Below, piece by piece: positions 16,060-24,754 of a DNA stretch of 64,000 bases. The position numbers were made by a program, and so were the translations under genes. The stretch covers positions 124,001-188,000 of the forward strand of contig NZ_FNOH01000004.1 in assembly GCF_900106535.1 (NCBI RefSeq). Direction: 5' to 3'. Position 1 is the first letter of the stretch. Every line of letters begins with the position of its first letter. Below the pieces are notes generated by a model. The model was given only the letters and a program-made list of their open reading frames with translations. It did no database searches and had not been told where the DNA came from. This stretch comes from Myxococcus xanthus (lineage in GTDB: Bacteria; Myxococcota; Myxococcia; Myxococcales; Myxococcaceae).

Positions 16060-17097
16060 GTGGGAACGACCTACAAGCAGTCCGGAGTAGACATCGAGGC
16101 CGGCGACGCGTTCGTCGAGCGCATCAAGCCCCATGCCGCGCGCACCATGCGCCCTGAAGTCATGGGCGGAGTGGGTGGATTCGGCGGCCTGTTCGCCCTG
16201 CCACCAGGCAAGTACCAGCAGCCAGTGCTGGTGGCCGGCACGGACGGCGTGGGCACCAAGCTGAAGGTGGCCTTCGCCGCTGGACGCCATGGGACGGTGG
16301 GCATCGACCTGGTGGCCATGTCGGTGAACGACATCCTCACCTGCGGCGCCGAGCCCCTCTTCTTCCTCGACTACTTCGCCACCGGGCGCCTGGAGGTCGA
16401 CGACGCCGCCGAGGTGGTGAAGGGCATCGCCCTGGGCTGCGAGCAGGCCGGGTGCGCCCTGCTGGGCGGCGAGACGGCGGAGATGCCAGGCTTCTACGCG
16501 CGCGGCGAATACGACCTCGCGGGCTTCTGCGTGGGCGTGGTGGAGCGCGCGGCCATCATCGACGGCAAGAGCGTGAAGCCGGGTGACGCGCTCATCGGGC
16601 TCCCCTCCTCTGGCCTGCACAGCAACGGCTATTCGCTGGCGCGCAAGGTGCTGCTGGACGACGGAAAGCTGGCCCTGGACGCGACGCCCGAGGGCCTGGA
16701 CCGGCCGCTCGTGGACGCGCTACTGGAGCCCACGCGCATCTACGTGAAGGACGTGCTGGCGCTGCTCCAGGCGGTGAAGGTGAAGGGCCTGGCGCACATC
16801 ACCGGCAGCGGCATTCCAGGCAACCTGCCCCGCTGCCTGCCGGACGGCACGCGCGCGGTGCTGAGTGAGCAGACTTGGCCCAAGCCGCCCATCTTCGACC
16901 TCATCGCGAAGCTGGGGAGCGTGGCCCGCGACGAGATGTTCAACACGTTCAACATGGGCCTGGGGCTCATCCTCGTCGTGGCGAAGGAAGACGTCGCCCA
17001 GGCGCTGAGCGTGCTGAGCGGCCGGGGCGTGCAGGCCTTCGAGGTCGGCCGCGTGGAAGCGGGCCAGGGCGAGGCCACGGCGGTCATCGACCCATGA
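16060..17097 (+). CDS. purM: Phosphoribosylformylglycinamidine cyclo-ligase (AIR synthetase)
   Basis: 345 aa from the GTG at 16060 (GTGGGAACGACC). The long upstream frame reads through opposite-strand genes and is not real. AGAAGG lies a few nucleotides upstream. PurM motifs are present: [13 protein letters not shown] at the N-terminus, [39 protein letters not shown] and the HSNGYSLAR segment. It uses ATP to close formylglycinamidine ribonucleotide to aminoimidazole ribonucleotide in de novo purine synthesis. Its stop overlaps the purN ATG by 4 nt (ATGA). Confidence 0.96.
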   Translation: MGTTYKQSGVDIEAGDAFVERIKPHAARTMRPEVMGGVGGFGGLFALPPGKYQQPVLVAGTDGVGTKLKVAFAAGRHGTVGIDLVAMSVNDILTCGAEPLFFLDYFATGRLEVDDAAEVVKGIALGCEQAGCALLGGETAEMPGFYARGEYDLAGFCVGVVERAAIIDGKSVKPGDALIGLPSSGLHSNGYSLARKVLLDDGKLALDATPEGLDRPLVDALLEPTRIYVKDVLALLQAVKVKGLAHITGSGIPGNLPRCLPDGTRAVLSEQTWPKPPIFDLIAKLGSVARDEMFNTFNMGLGLILVVAKEDVAQALSVLSGRGVQAFEVGRVEAGQGEATAVIDP

Positions 17098-17768
17098 GCG
17101 GCCAGCGAGTCCGCCTGGGCGTGCTCGTGTCCGGCAGCGGGAGCAACCTCCAGGCGCTGCTGGACGCCTGTGCGCGGGAGGACTTTCCCGCCGAGGTGGC
17201 CTGCGTGGTGTCCAACGTCTCCACCGCGTTCGCGCTGGAGCGGGCGCGCAAGGCGGGCGTGACGGCCAAGGTGGTGGACCACAAGGCCCACGCGACGAAG
17301 GAGGGCTTCGAGAAGGCCCTGCTGGACACGCTGCGCGCGGCGAACGTGGAGTGGGTGTGCCTTGCGGGGTTCATGCGCTTGTTGAGCGCGGACTTCCTGG
17401 GCCACTACGCGGGGCGGGTGCTGAACATCCACCCGTCGCTGCTGCCCGCCTTCCCGGGCCTGCATGCGCAGCGACAGGCGCTGGAGCGAGGCGTGAAAGT
17501 GGCCGGGTGCACGGTGCACTTCGTGGACGCGGGCACCGACACGGGGCCCATCATCGCGCAGGTGGCCGTGCCGGTGCTGCCGGATGACGACGAGAAGGCC
17601 CTGAGTTCGCGAATCCTCGCGGAGGAGCACCGGCTCTACCCGCTGGCCGTGCGGCTCGCCGTGACGGGCAAGGTGACGCTGGACGCGGCCCGCACGCGCG
17701 TGGAGGCGCGGGCCACGGTGGGCGAACTGGCGCTTCGGAATCCCGGCGCGACGGTCGACCCGGCGTGA
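17094..17768 (+). CDS. purN: Phosphoribosylglycinamide formyltransferase
   Basis: 224 aa. GART motifs: [15 protein letters not shown] (nucleotide-binding loop), [25 protein letters not shown] containing the catalytic Asn-His pair, and [11 protein letters not shown] containing the catalytic Asp. It transfers formyl from 10-formyl-tetrahydrofolate to glycinamide ribonucleotide. Its ATG overlaps the purM stop and its stop overlaps the GTG of the DUF523 gene, giving a tightly coupled three-gene operon. folC nearby on the other strand makes the folate it uses, but is not in this operon. Confidence 0.96.
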   Translation: MSGQRVRLGVLVSGSGSNLQALLDACAREDFPAEVACVVSNVSTAFALERARKAGVTAKVVDHKAHATKEGFEKALLDTLRAANVEWVCLAGFMRLLSADFLGHYAGRVLNIHPSLLPAFPGLHAQRQALERGVKVAGCTVHFVDAGTDTGPIIAQVAVPVLPDDDEKALSSRILAEEHRLYPLAVRLAVTGKVTLDAARTRVEARATVGELALRNPGATVDPA

Positions 17769-18436
17769 GCGGACCGAAGACGTTCGACCAGGAGCCGGAG
17801 TTCCCCAGCGCCACATCAGGGGATGACGGTGACGTTCAGCCACCGGAGGCCGCTTTGGGGCTGACCAAGGACGGGGTAATCGCCGACGAGCGGCAGTCCA
17901 CCTGCCCCCTGGGCGACCCTGCGTCCCCTCGAGACGAGCAAGGTTCAACCGCCCTGCCCTCGCAGGCCGAACGAATCGCCGCGCTCCAGGAAGCTCGCGT
18001 GGTGCTGGTCAGTGCCTGCCTGCTGGGCGAGGCGTGTCGGTACGATGGCCGCTCCCAGCGCTCCGAGCGCGTCCTCGCGGCGCTGGCGGACAAGGACGTC
18101 ATCCCCGTGTGCCCGGAGGTGGCCTCGGGCCTGCCCGTGCCGCGCCCTCCCGTCGACCTGCGAGGAGGCACCGGGGTAGACGTCTGGGCTGGGCGCGCAG
18201 TTGCAGTGGAGCGCGCCGCGGGCATCGACCGGACGGAGGCCTTCCAACAGGGCGCCCGGCTCGCGCTTGAAGCGGCACAACGCTTCGGCGCGACGGTGGC
18301 GCTGCTGAAGGAGAAGAGCCCCTCGTGCGGCAGCCAGCGAGTCTACGAGTCCGGCCAGCTCCGCGCGGGCGAAGGCATCACCACGGCGCTACTTCGCGCG
18401 AAGGACATCACCGTCCTCAGCGACGAGGACCTCTAG
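17765..18436 (+). CDS. DUF523 family protein with N-terminal extension
   Basis: 223 aa from a GTG overlapping the purN stop (GTGA). The first about 75 residues are polar and low-complexity. The DUF523 domain follows: VSACLLGEACRYDG (about 82-95), CPEVASGLPVPRPP and KEKSPSCGSQRVY, with conserved cysteines that could bind metal or a cluster. Family function is not established; members are small, often stand-alone or fused to DUF1722. A later start that removes the extension is possible, but the GTGA overlap argues for this one. It converges with the next gene at a 9-nt gap. Confidence 0.75.
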   Translation: MSGPKTFDQEPEFPSATSGDDGDVQPPEAALGLTKDGVIADERQSTCPLGDPASPRDEQGSTALPSQAERIAALQEARVVLVSACLLGEACRYDGRSQRSERVLAALADKDVIPVCPEVASGLPVPRPPVDLRGGTGVDVWAGRAVAVERAAGIDRTEAFQQGARLALEAAQRFGATVALLKEKSPSCGSQRVYESGQLRAGEGITTALLRAKDITVLSDEDL

Positions 18437-18445
18437 CAACAGCCC

Positions 18446-19528
18446 CTACCCGCGCGCCGGAACCTTCCACGTGTCGTGAAGCAGCGGCGCGAAGAGCGCC
18501 TCCACCATGCCTTCGGTGACTTCCGCCAGCGTGGAGGGCCGCCAGTGCGGCTTGTTGTCCTTGTCCACGAGCACCGCGCGGATGCCCTCACGGAAGTCCG
18601 GCCGTGCCGTCATCGACTGGCTGAGCCGGTACTCCACGTTGGCCATCTCGTCGTAGTCGCGGGTGCGCCCCATCCGGAGCTGGCGCAGCGTCACCTTCAA
18701 GCTGGCCGGGCACATGTGAAGCAACGTGGCCCACGTCTCCTGGGCCCACGGCGTGCCCTCCAGCTCCAGCGCCTGCTGGATGTCGTCCACGCGCTCGGCC
18801 GCGAAGCACCGGTCGATGGCGGCGCGCTGCACCCCCAGTGGCGACGTGCCCGCGTCCGCGTGGAAGCCGGCCAGCACCGTGTCCACCACCGTGCTCGCCG
18901 CGCCGGTGCCCCAGGGCGCCCCCACCAACGCGTCCAGTACCGCCTCCAGCCGCGCGGACTCCACGTGGTGCGTGGCGTAGCCCAGCCACATCGCGTCCGC
19001 CGCGCCGCACCGGGCCCCCGTGAGGCCCAGGTACGTGCCCGACTCACCCGGGAAGCGCGGCAGGAACCAGCCGCCGCCCACATCCGGGAAGAGCCCGATG
19101 GCCGTCTCCGGCATGGCCAGCACCAGCTTCTCGGTGACGACCCGGTGGGTGCCGTGAATCGACAGGCCCAGCCCGCCGCCCATGCAGACCCCGTCCACCA
19201 GCGCGATGAACGGCTTGCCGAAGTAGTGGATGCGGTGGTTCAGCCCGTACTCGGCGCGGAAGAACTCCCGCGACACCCGCTCCTTCGCTTCAGCGGACGC
19301 GTCCCCCACCGACAGCGCCACCGCGCGTACGTCTCCGCCCGCGCAGAAGGCTCGGCCGCCAGCCCCCCGGATGACCACGGCCTGAATGGACGGGTCCGCC
19401 GCCCAGGCGTCGAGCGCCGGGTGCAGCTTTCGGCACATGCCCAGGTTCAGCGCGTTCAGGGCCTTGGGCCGGTTCAGGGTCACCACGCCTACCGCGCCAC
19501 GCGTCTCGAGCAGAAGGTCGTCCGTCAT
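18446..19528 (-). CDS. 3-hydroxyisobutyryl-CoA hydrolase type enoyl-CoA hydratase/isomerase family protein
   Basis: 360 aa from the ATG at 19528; the frame upstream to 20716 is spurious. It is longer than ordinary enoyl-CoA hydratases and matches the HIBCH subgroup in length and in its motifs: LNRPKALNALN, FCAGGDVRAV, VDGVCMGGGLGLSIHG, MPETAIGLFPDVGGGWFLPR, and the C-terminal SLKVTLRQLRMGR and EYRLSQ segments. HIBCH hydrolyses 3-hydroxyisobutyryl-CoA in valine breakdown. Myxobacteria use branched-chain amino acids heavily, so that role is plausible. Divergent from the HAD gene, 81 nt apart. Confidence 0.85.
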   Translation of the reverse strand: MTDDLLLETRGAVGVVTLNRPKALNALNLGMCRKLHPALDAWAADPSIQAVVIRGAGGRAFCAGGDVRAVALSVGDASAEAKERVSREFFRAEYGLNHRIHYFGKPFIALVDGVCMGGGLGLSIHGTHRVVTEKLVLAMPETAIGLFPDVGGGWFLPRFPGESGTYLGLTGARCGAADAMWLGYATHHVESARLEAVLDALVGAPWGTGAASTVVDTVLAGFHADAGTSPLGVQRAAIDRCFAAERVDDIQQALELEGTPWAQETWATLLHMCPASLKVTLRQLRMGRTRDYDEMANVEYRLSQSMTARPDFREGIRAVLVDKDNKPHWRPSTLAEVTEGMVEALFAPLLHDTWKVPARG

Positions 19529-19609
19529 GGCGGCCGGGGATATCAGGCGAGCAGCCCCTTGGGTGGATTCATTGGCCCGCCGCGGGAGCAGACGCGCTAT
19601 GGGGAACGC

Positions 19610-20299
19610 ATGACCTCCGCACTGGCGCCCCTGCGTGCCGTCGTCTTCGACATGGACGGCACCCTCGTCGACAACATGCAGTTCCACAACGAGGCCTGGG
19701 TCTCGTTCGCCCAGAAGCTGGGCTTGCCGCTGACCGCGAACGACTTCCAGAGCCGCTTCGCCGGCAGGAAGAACGAGGAGATCATCCCCGAGCTGCTCGG
19801 CCGCCCGGTGGCCCCTGATGAAGTGGAGCGCATCGCCGAGGAGAAGGAGAACCACTACCGGACCCTGTACCGGCCGCACCTGAAGCTGCACCGGGGCGCG
19901 GAGGCCTTCATCCAGCGATTGAAGGAGGCCCACGTCCCGGCGGCCATCGCCACCGCGGCGCCCCAGGGCAACCGCGAGCTGGTGCTGGACGGGCTCGGCA
20001 TCCGTCCCCTCTTCGCGAGCATCGTCGGTGCCGAACAGGTGACGCGCGGCAAGCCCGCCCCGGACATCTTCCTGGCCGCCGCCAAGGCGCTGGGCGTGGC
20101 CCCCACCGAGTGCCTCGCCTTCGAGGACGCCGTCCTGGGCATCATATCCGCCCGAGAAGCCGGCATGACGGTGGTGGGATTGACCACCGCCGCGCCAGAG
20201 GCCGACCTCCGCAAGGCCGGCGCGCACTGGGTGGTCCAGGACTTCACCCAGTTGCCCCCTGCGCTGGAGCAGCGCCTCTTCAGCGCCCAGGCCCGCTGA
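19610..20299 (+). CDS. HAD superfamily hydrolase, beta-phosphoglucomutase-like
   Basis: 229 aa from the ATG at 19610, with GGGGA just upstream. HAD motifs: V-F-D-M-D-G-T-L-V-D (motif I), ATAAPQGNRE (motif II), RGKPAPDIFLAAAKALG (motif III Lys) and AFEDAVLGIISA (motif IV Asp pair region). The helical cap between motifs I and II (about 20-85) is of the C1 type, as in beta-phosphoglucomutase and phosphoglycolate phosphatase. It probably acts on a small phosphorylated metabolite in the cytoplasm. Substrate unknown. Confidence 0.88.
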   Translation: MTSALAPLRAVVFDMDGTLVDNMQFHNEAWVSFAQKLGLPLTANDFQSRFAGRKNEEIIPELLGRPVAPDEVERIAEEKENHYRTLYRPHLKLHRGAEAFIQRLKEAHVPAAIATAAPQGNRELVLDGLGIRPLFASIVGAEQVTRGKPAPDIFLAAAKALGVAPTECLAFEDAVLGIISAREAGMTVVGLTTAAPEADLRKAGAHWVVQDFTQLPPALEQRLFSAQAR

Positions 20300-20371
20300 T
20301 CCGCCCTCCGCGGGCGCGCCGTGGTGAAAAGGGCGCCAGCGGCGAGCACGTTGTGTAGTGTTGCCCGCCTC

Positions 20372-21901
20372 ATGGCGACGTCCTCTGCCAAGCTCAAGCT
20401 TCCCGCCGGGCCGTCCCGGCATGTCTACGACGTCATCGTGCTCGGCAGTCAGCTGGGCGGTGCGCTCGCGGCGGCCCTCCTGGCGAAGCGCAACCACCGC
20501 GTCCTGCTGGTGGAGCACGACGGCATGGGGCCCGGTTACGAGCACGGTGGCTACGTGCTCCCCTATGCCCCCTTCGTCGCTCCGCCGCTCAAGGCCATGC
20601 CCGCGGTGGAGGAGGCCCTCACGGAGCTGGGCCTCAACGCCAACGTCCAGCGCGCGCTGCGGCCCCACGCGCCGGAGCTGCAGCTCCTCATGCCTCGCAG
20701 CCGCCTGGACCTCCATGGCGATGCCGCCCGCCGCAAGGCCGAGGTCACGCGGGAGCTGGGCGAGGAAGGCGAATCCCTATTGGGCGCCCTGGCCGGCGCC
20801 GCCGCGCAGCACGAAGCCAGTGATGCCTTCTTCAAGGCGGGCCCCGCCCTGCCACCGGACGGCTTCTTCGAGGGCTGGGGCCTGAAGAAGCTCATCCGAG
20901 CCCATCCCGGCCTGGCAACGCCGCCCCGGCTCACGGGAGACAGCGCTTCGGTGTCCCTGGTGCGGGGGCTGCGGCCCTTCGTCACCCACCTGGACCGTCC
21001 AGAGGCGCCCCTGGCGCTGACTCGGGCCATGTCCCAGGTGCTGTCGGCGCCTTCCTACTTCCCCGGGGGCCATGAGGGCCTGCGCGAGCTGCTCGCCCGC
21101 CGCGTGGCGGAGCTGGGCGGAGACGTGCTCGGGCGCGACAACCCGACGGGCTTCATCGTGGAGGAGCTGGCCTTCGACGGCAGCAAGTTCGCGGGCATGA
21201 AGCTGATGCGCTCGGACACCATGTACCGCGCGTCCTGCCTAGTGGCGGCCACGGACGCGGGCGCGCTGCGGCGGCTGGTGACGGACAAGAAGCACCACCG
21301 CGGCTTGCTGGAACACCTGGACCAGTCCAACACCAAGGCCCTGCTCTTCACCGTGAACTGGGTGGTGCCGGAGTCGGCGCTGCCCCGCGGCCTGGGTGAG
21401 CTGGCCCTGCTGGACACGGGCGACGCGGAGCTGGGCCCCGTGCTGATCCAGGTCCACCCCGCGCGCGCGGCCCCGGCGCACGGCGGCAAGGAGGCCAAGG
21501 CGACGGAAGGGCTGCGCGTGGTGTGCGCGGGCGCCTTCGTCCCGGCTTCGGCGAGGGATCTGGGCGAGGAGCACCTCCAGGGCCTGGCGACGCGCATCGA
21601 CGAGCACTTGGACGCGCTGATGCCCTTCACCGCCCAGCACCGCGTGCTGCGCTCGGCCCCCTACCTGGACGCCGGCGGAGTCCGTGGCAGCCGGCTGATG
21701 CCGCACCCCTTGTTCAGCTTCGAGTCGGAAGCGGTCCTGGGCGTCACGGGTTTGACTCAGCGCACGCCGGCCAAGAACATCCTGCTCGCCAACCGCGAAG
21801 TCCTCCCCGGGTTGGGGTTGGAAGGCGAGCTGCTCGCGGGCATCCGGGCCGCACGGCTGGTGCAGGATATGTTGAAGAAGAAGGATCCGCTCAAGGGCTG
21901 A
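20372..21901 (+). CDS. FAD/NAD(P)-dependent oxidoreductase, phytoene desaturase-like
   Basis: 509 aa from the ATG at 20372. The N-terminal dinucleotide-binding fold is VIVLGSQLGGALAAALLA followed about 10 residues on by the ribose-binding glutamate in LLVEHD; the loop reads GSQLGG instead of the usual GxGxxG. A FPGGHEGLRELLARRV segment (about 228-243) and a C-terminal RTPAKNILLANREVLPGLG-type FAD contact resemble the phytoene dehydrogenase/polyamine oxidase group. Substrate is not evident; no carotenoid genes are adjacent. It lies 72 nt after the HAD gene. Confidence 0.7.
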   Translation: MATSSAKLKLPAGPSRHVYDVIVLGSQLGGALAAALLAKRNHRVLLVEHDGMGPGYEHGGYVLPYAPFVAPPLKAMPAVEEALTELGLNANVQRALRPHAPELQLLMPRSRLDLHGDAARRKAEVTRELGEEGESLLGALAGAAAQHEASDAFFKAGPALPPDGFFEGWGLKKLIRAHPGLATPPRLTGDSASVSLVRGLRPFVTHLDRPEAPLALTRAMSQVLSAPSYFPGGHEGLRELLARRVAELGGDVLGRDNPTGFIVEELAFDGSKFAGMKLMRSDTMYRASCLVAATDAGALRRLVTDKKHHRGLLEHLDQSNTKALLFTVNWVVPESALPRGLGELALLDTGDAELGPVLIQVHPARAAPAHGGKEAKATEGLRVVCAGAFVPASARDLGEEHLQGLATRIDEHLDALMPFTAQHRVLRSAPYLDAGGVRGSRLMPHPLFSFESEAVLGVTGLTQRTPAKNILLANREVLPGLGLEGELLAGIRAARLVQDMLKKKDPLKG

Positions 21902-21931
21902 TCCTGGATCTAAGGCTGGATTTCCAGGCCG

Positions 21932-21961
21932 TTATCTGGCAGGTTCCGCCGCTCTTTTAAT
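21932..21961 (+). promoter_or_regulatory. Candidate promoter for rpmB
   Basis: A -10-like TTTAAT (21956-21961, 5 of 6 consensus bases) lies 18 nt after a weak -35 TTATCT. It would start transcription about 36 nt before the rpmB ATG. CTGGATTTCCAG, a short perfect palindrome, lies just upstream. Only the -10 is convincing. Confidence 0.35.
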
Positions 21962-22003
21962 CGGCAGGCGTCCAACGCCCCAGTTTTCAAGGAGTTAGAG
22001 GTC

Positions 22004-22195
22004 ATGGCGTGGAAGTGTGACTTGTGTGGCAAGCGTCCGCTGGTGGGTAACAACGTCAGCCACGCGAACAACAAGACCAAGAAGCGGACCCTGCCGAATC
22101 TCCAGAAGATCCGGGCCAGCGTTCAGGGCAGCACCCAGCGCGTTCTCGCGTGCACCCGCTGCATCAAGGCGGGCAAGGTGACGAAGGCCGCTTGA
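22004..22195 (+). CDS. rpmB: 50S ribosomal protein L28, zinc-binding (C+) form
   Basis: 63 aa, the normal length. AAGGAG lies 9 nt before the ATG. Two CxxC pairs, C5-x2-C8 and a second in [10 protein letters not shown] near the C-terminus, form the zinc ribbon of C+ L28; C- paralogues, induced in zinc shortage in some bacteria, lack them. [11 protein letters not shown] is the typical L28 RNA-binding segment. It stands alone rather than beside rpmG. Confidence 0.96.
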   Translation: MAWKCDLCGKRPLVGNNVSHANNKTKKRTLPNLQKIRASVQGSTQRVLACTRCIKAGKVTKAA

Positions 22196-22535
22196 GGTCC
22201 TCTCGCTCGAGGGAGGGCATGACGCGCGTCTCACCACCGCGACTGCCCCCCACGAGCGGTTTCATTCCGTGCGGACGTCGCAGCCCTGCTTGGCTTTCGA
22301 GCAGTGCGGTGGTTCGCCGGTGGCATGACGTATTGGCCGCCATTCGTGCGGTTCGTGCCGTATTCCTTTTCAGGGAAGCGGTGTGAGCCGTCGCGGATGC
22401 CTTGCGGGCGCGCATCCTGGCGAGCCTGCCTCGAGCCCGCGGCCTCACCTCCAGCGCTGAACCTCGCGGACCTGGGGTGAATGTCTCGCCGTCAACTGGC
22501 GCGAGGTGTCCAGTCGTTCTAGGTAAGCTGACACC
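22196..22535. other. Intergenic region without recognisable gene
   Basis: 340 nt between rpmB and the MglA-like GTPase. Open frames here have poor ribosome sites and unconvincing composition. The centre (about 22310-22380) is less GC-rich than its surroundings. I see no clear promoter, terminator, tRNA or long inverted repeat. It should hold the GTPase promoter. Confidence 0.4.
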
Positions 22536-23654
22536 GTGAGCAGCGTCAATCTGATGGCCCGTGAAGTGGCCGCGAAAATCGTTTTCTACGGACCGGGCCT
22601 TTCCGGGAAGACGACCTCGCTGAGGAAGATCTACGAGACTGTCCGCCCCGCACACCGCGGCGAGATGATGTCCATCGCCACGGAGGGGGACCGGACGCTC
22701 TTCTTCGACTTCCTTCCCGTGAAGGTGGAGCGCGTGGGCGACTGCTCCGTGCGACTGGCGCTCTACACCGTGCCGGGCCAGGTCTTCTACAACGCCACCC
22801 GCAAGCTGGTGCTCCAGGGCGCCGACGGCGTGGTCTTCGTGGCGGACTCGCAGCCGGAGGCCATGGACGCCAACCGCGAATCACTGGCCAACTTGGAGGA
22901 GAACCTCTTCGAGCACGGCATCCGCCTGGACCGCTTCCCACTGGTGATGCAGTGGAACAAGCGGGACCTGGACGGCGTGCTGCCGGTGGAGGTGCTCCGC
23001 AAGGAGCTCAACCCCCGAGGCGTCCCGGAGCTGGAGACGTCCGCCGCCAATGGCCGCGGGGTGCTCGACACGCTCAAGGCCATCACCCGGCTGGTCATCA
23101 AGGACCTGCGCGCCAAGCGCATCGTCCCGCCGCCCCGCCCCACCGCGAGCGCACAGCCCGCGGGCCTGGAGGCCCAGCTCACCCAGCACCTGCAACACCG
23201 GCAGCAGCCCGGCGCCGTCGCGTCTCAGCCGGTGCAGGCTGGCGGCCCGGTGCCTCGCGTGGCCCCGGTGGCCGTCATGCCGCCTCCGCGCGTGGAGCCG
23301 ACGCCCATCCCCGCGCCCCAGCCCGGACCGAAGCTGCTGGGCGCCGCCAGCGCCCTGGCGCCGGGCGACATGTTCGACCATGCCCGCGCCGCCGAGGCCG
23401 CGTTCATGACGGGGGACTACGCCACCTGCGTCACCGCCTGCACCGACGCCATCCGGCGCGCGCTGGCATTCGCGGGCGAGGGTTCCCTGGGGCAGCAGGC
23501 CTTCCTGCTCCGCGTGGACGGCGCCGACCTGCTCCGGCTCCAGGGGCTGGGCACGCAGCAGCACCTGCGCGTGGATGACGCCGCCTTCTCCCTGTACGTG
23601 ATGATGCAGGTCTTCATCCGCCTCAACGCGGTGGGCCTGCCCAACGGGGAGTAG
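22536..23654 (+). CDS. MglA-family small GTPase with proline-rich linker and C-terminal helical domain
   Basis: 372 aa from a GTG. Residues 1-195 are an MglA-type G domain: P-loop G19-P-G-L-S-G-K-T-T27, EGDRTLFFDFLP switch region, TVPGQ (78-82) as G3, WNKRD (140-144) as G4 and SAANG (169-173) as G5. The TVPGQ form rather than DxxG is characteristic of MglA. Residues about 197-275 are Pro/Ala/Gln-rich and likely disordered. Residues about 280-370 look helical and TPR-like. In M. xanthus, MglA and SofG are polarity GTPases for motility machines. This protein is a paralogue, not MglA itself, which is about 195 aa without such a tail. Confidence 0.85.
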   Translation: MSSVNLMAREVAAKIVFYGPGLSGKTTSLRKIYETVRPAHRGEMMSIATEGDRTLFFDFLPVKVERVGDCSVRLALYTVPGQVFYNATRKLVLQGADGVVFVADSQPEAMDANRESLANLEENLFEHGIRLDRFPLVMQWNKRDLDGVLPVEVLRKELNPRGVPELETSAANGRGVLDTLKAITRLVIKDLRAKRIVPPPRPTASAQPAGLEAQLTQHLQHRQQPGAVASQPVQAGGPVPRVAPVAVMPPPRVEPTPIPAPQPGPKLLGAASALAPGDMFDHARAAEAAFMTGDYATCVTACTDAIRRALAFAGEGSLGQQAFLLRVDGADLLRLQGLGTQQHLRVDDAAFSLYVMMQVFIRLNAVGLPNGE

Positions 23655-23666
23655 CCTCCGCCCCGC

Positions 23667-24752
23667 TCAGCGCGGGAAGACGAGCTGCAGCAGCCCCATG
23701 CGCTGCAGCTTCGCCAGCGTCTTCAACGTCTCCAGCTCTCGCGCTGGACTGGCCAGCACCAGCGTGGACACGTCCCAGGTGCCATTCACCAGCCCGGCAA
23801 TCTGCCGCTCCTCGGGCTTGAGCAGCGCCTGCCCCTGCGGGTCGTGAATCATGAGGGGCACCATCAGGGGCGGCATGTCCGAGTAGAGCGCCGCCACGTG
23901 CTCGCGCTGCACCAGCCGGGCGAATTCGCGCACGCGCCGGTCCGCCGGGTCGCTGGCGAGCAAGGACGCACAGACGATGCCCGCGGCGTCGTACTGGCCC
24001 TCGCGCATCAGCACCGCGCCCTTCTCCAACATCTCCGCCACCGGGTCCGCCTCCACCTGCGGCGCCCCGTCCACCTCCACGAGCTTCGACCGCAGCAGCT
24101 CGTGCACGCGCCGGGTCACCGAGGAGCGGGACACGCCCATGGACAGGCGCAGCCGTCCCAGGTTCTGCGGCGACGTGCACAGCCCCAGGATGATCCGGTG
24201 CATCAGGGGCTGGCTCGGGCTCGGCGGCGCCAGCGCGCGCACGCTGAGCGCGTCGATGGGCAGCGCCTTGTCCACGTCGGGCTGCTCATCCACCCACCGG
24301 AGCGACTCGAAGAGCAGCTCGCGGATGCCCATATCGGACGGCACCCAGTCCTCACCGGAGCGGTCTGCGTCCTCCGTCCAGTGGAAGGTGCCGCGGCCGG
24401 CGATGGTCAGGTCCGTCATCGCGGCGAACAGCTCCTCACGGCCCAGGTCCCGAATCCACCGCGCCTGGATGCCGTGGATGTCGAACGCGGCGTCCACGTC
24501 CGGCGTGCGCGCCAGCTCGTCGAAGCCAGCCAGCACCTTCGTCCCCGACGCCAGCTTGGACAGCGTGAGCAGCCGCGCCACGCGTCCGCGCAGCCCTTCG
24601 GCCGCGGTGGCACCCACCTGGCCGGAGAGAAGGAAGAGCTTACGCTCGCCGGCCTCCCAGGAGAGCTGGAGCGTCCCCGTCTTGCGGGAGCTGTCCAGCC
24701 ATTGAAGGAACTCGGGAAGCGGATAACTGAAGAGGTCGCCGTGGAGGGCCAT
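23667..24752 (-). CDS. DUF4388 domain protein
   Basis: 361 aa. It opens with the typical DUF4388 (PATAN-like) sequence MALHGDLFSYPLPEFLQWLD then SSRKTGTLQLSW, and the domain extends to about residue 115. A winged-helix-like segment follows (about 190-235: MGVSRSSVTRRVHELLRSKL), then helical repeats and a C-terminal segment (WDVSTLVLASPARELETLKTLAKL). DUF4388 proteins are common in myxobacteria and linked to signalling and motility. The ATG is 2 nt from the GTG of the divergent metalloenzyme gene and has no clear Shine-Dalgarno. It converges with the MglA-like GTPase 12 nt away. Confidence 0.78.
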   Translation of the reverse strand: MALHGDLFSYPLPEFLQWLDSSRKTGTLQLSWEAGERKLFLLSGQVGATAAEGLRGRVARLLTLSKLASGTKVLAGFDELARTPDVDAAFDIHGIQARWIRDLGREELFAAMTDLTIAGRGTFHWTEDADRSGEDWVPSDMGIRELLFESLRWVDEQPDVDKALPIDALSVRALAPPSPSQPLMHRIILGLCTSPQNLGRLRLSMGVSRSSVTRRVHELLRSKLVEVDGAPQVEADPVAEMLEKGAVLMREGQYDAAGIVCASLLASDPADRRVREFARLVQREHVAALYSDMPPLMVPLMIHDPQGQALLKPEERQIAGLVNGTWDVSTLVLASPARELETLKTLAKLQRMGLLQLVFPR

Positions 24753-24754
24753 GC

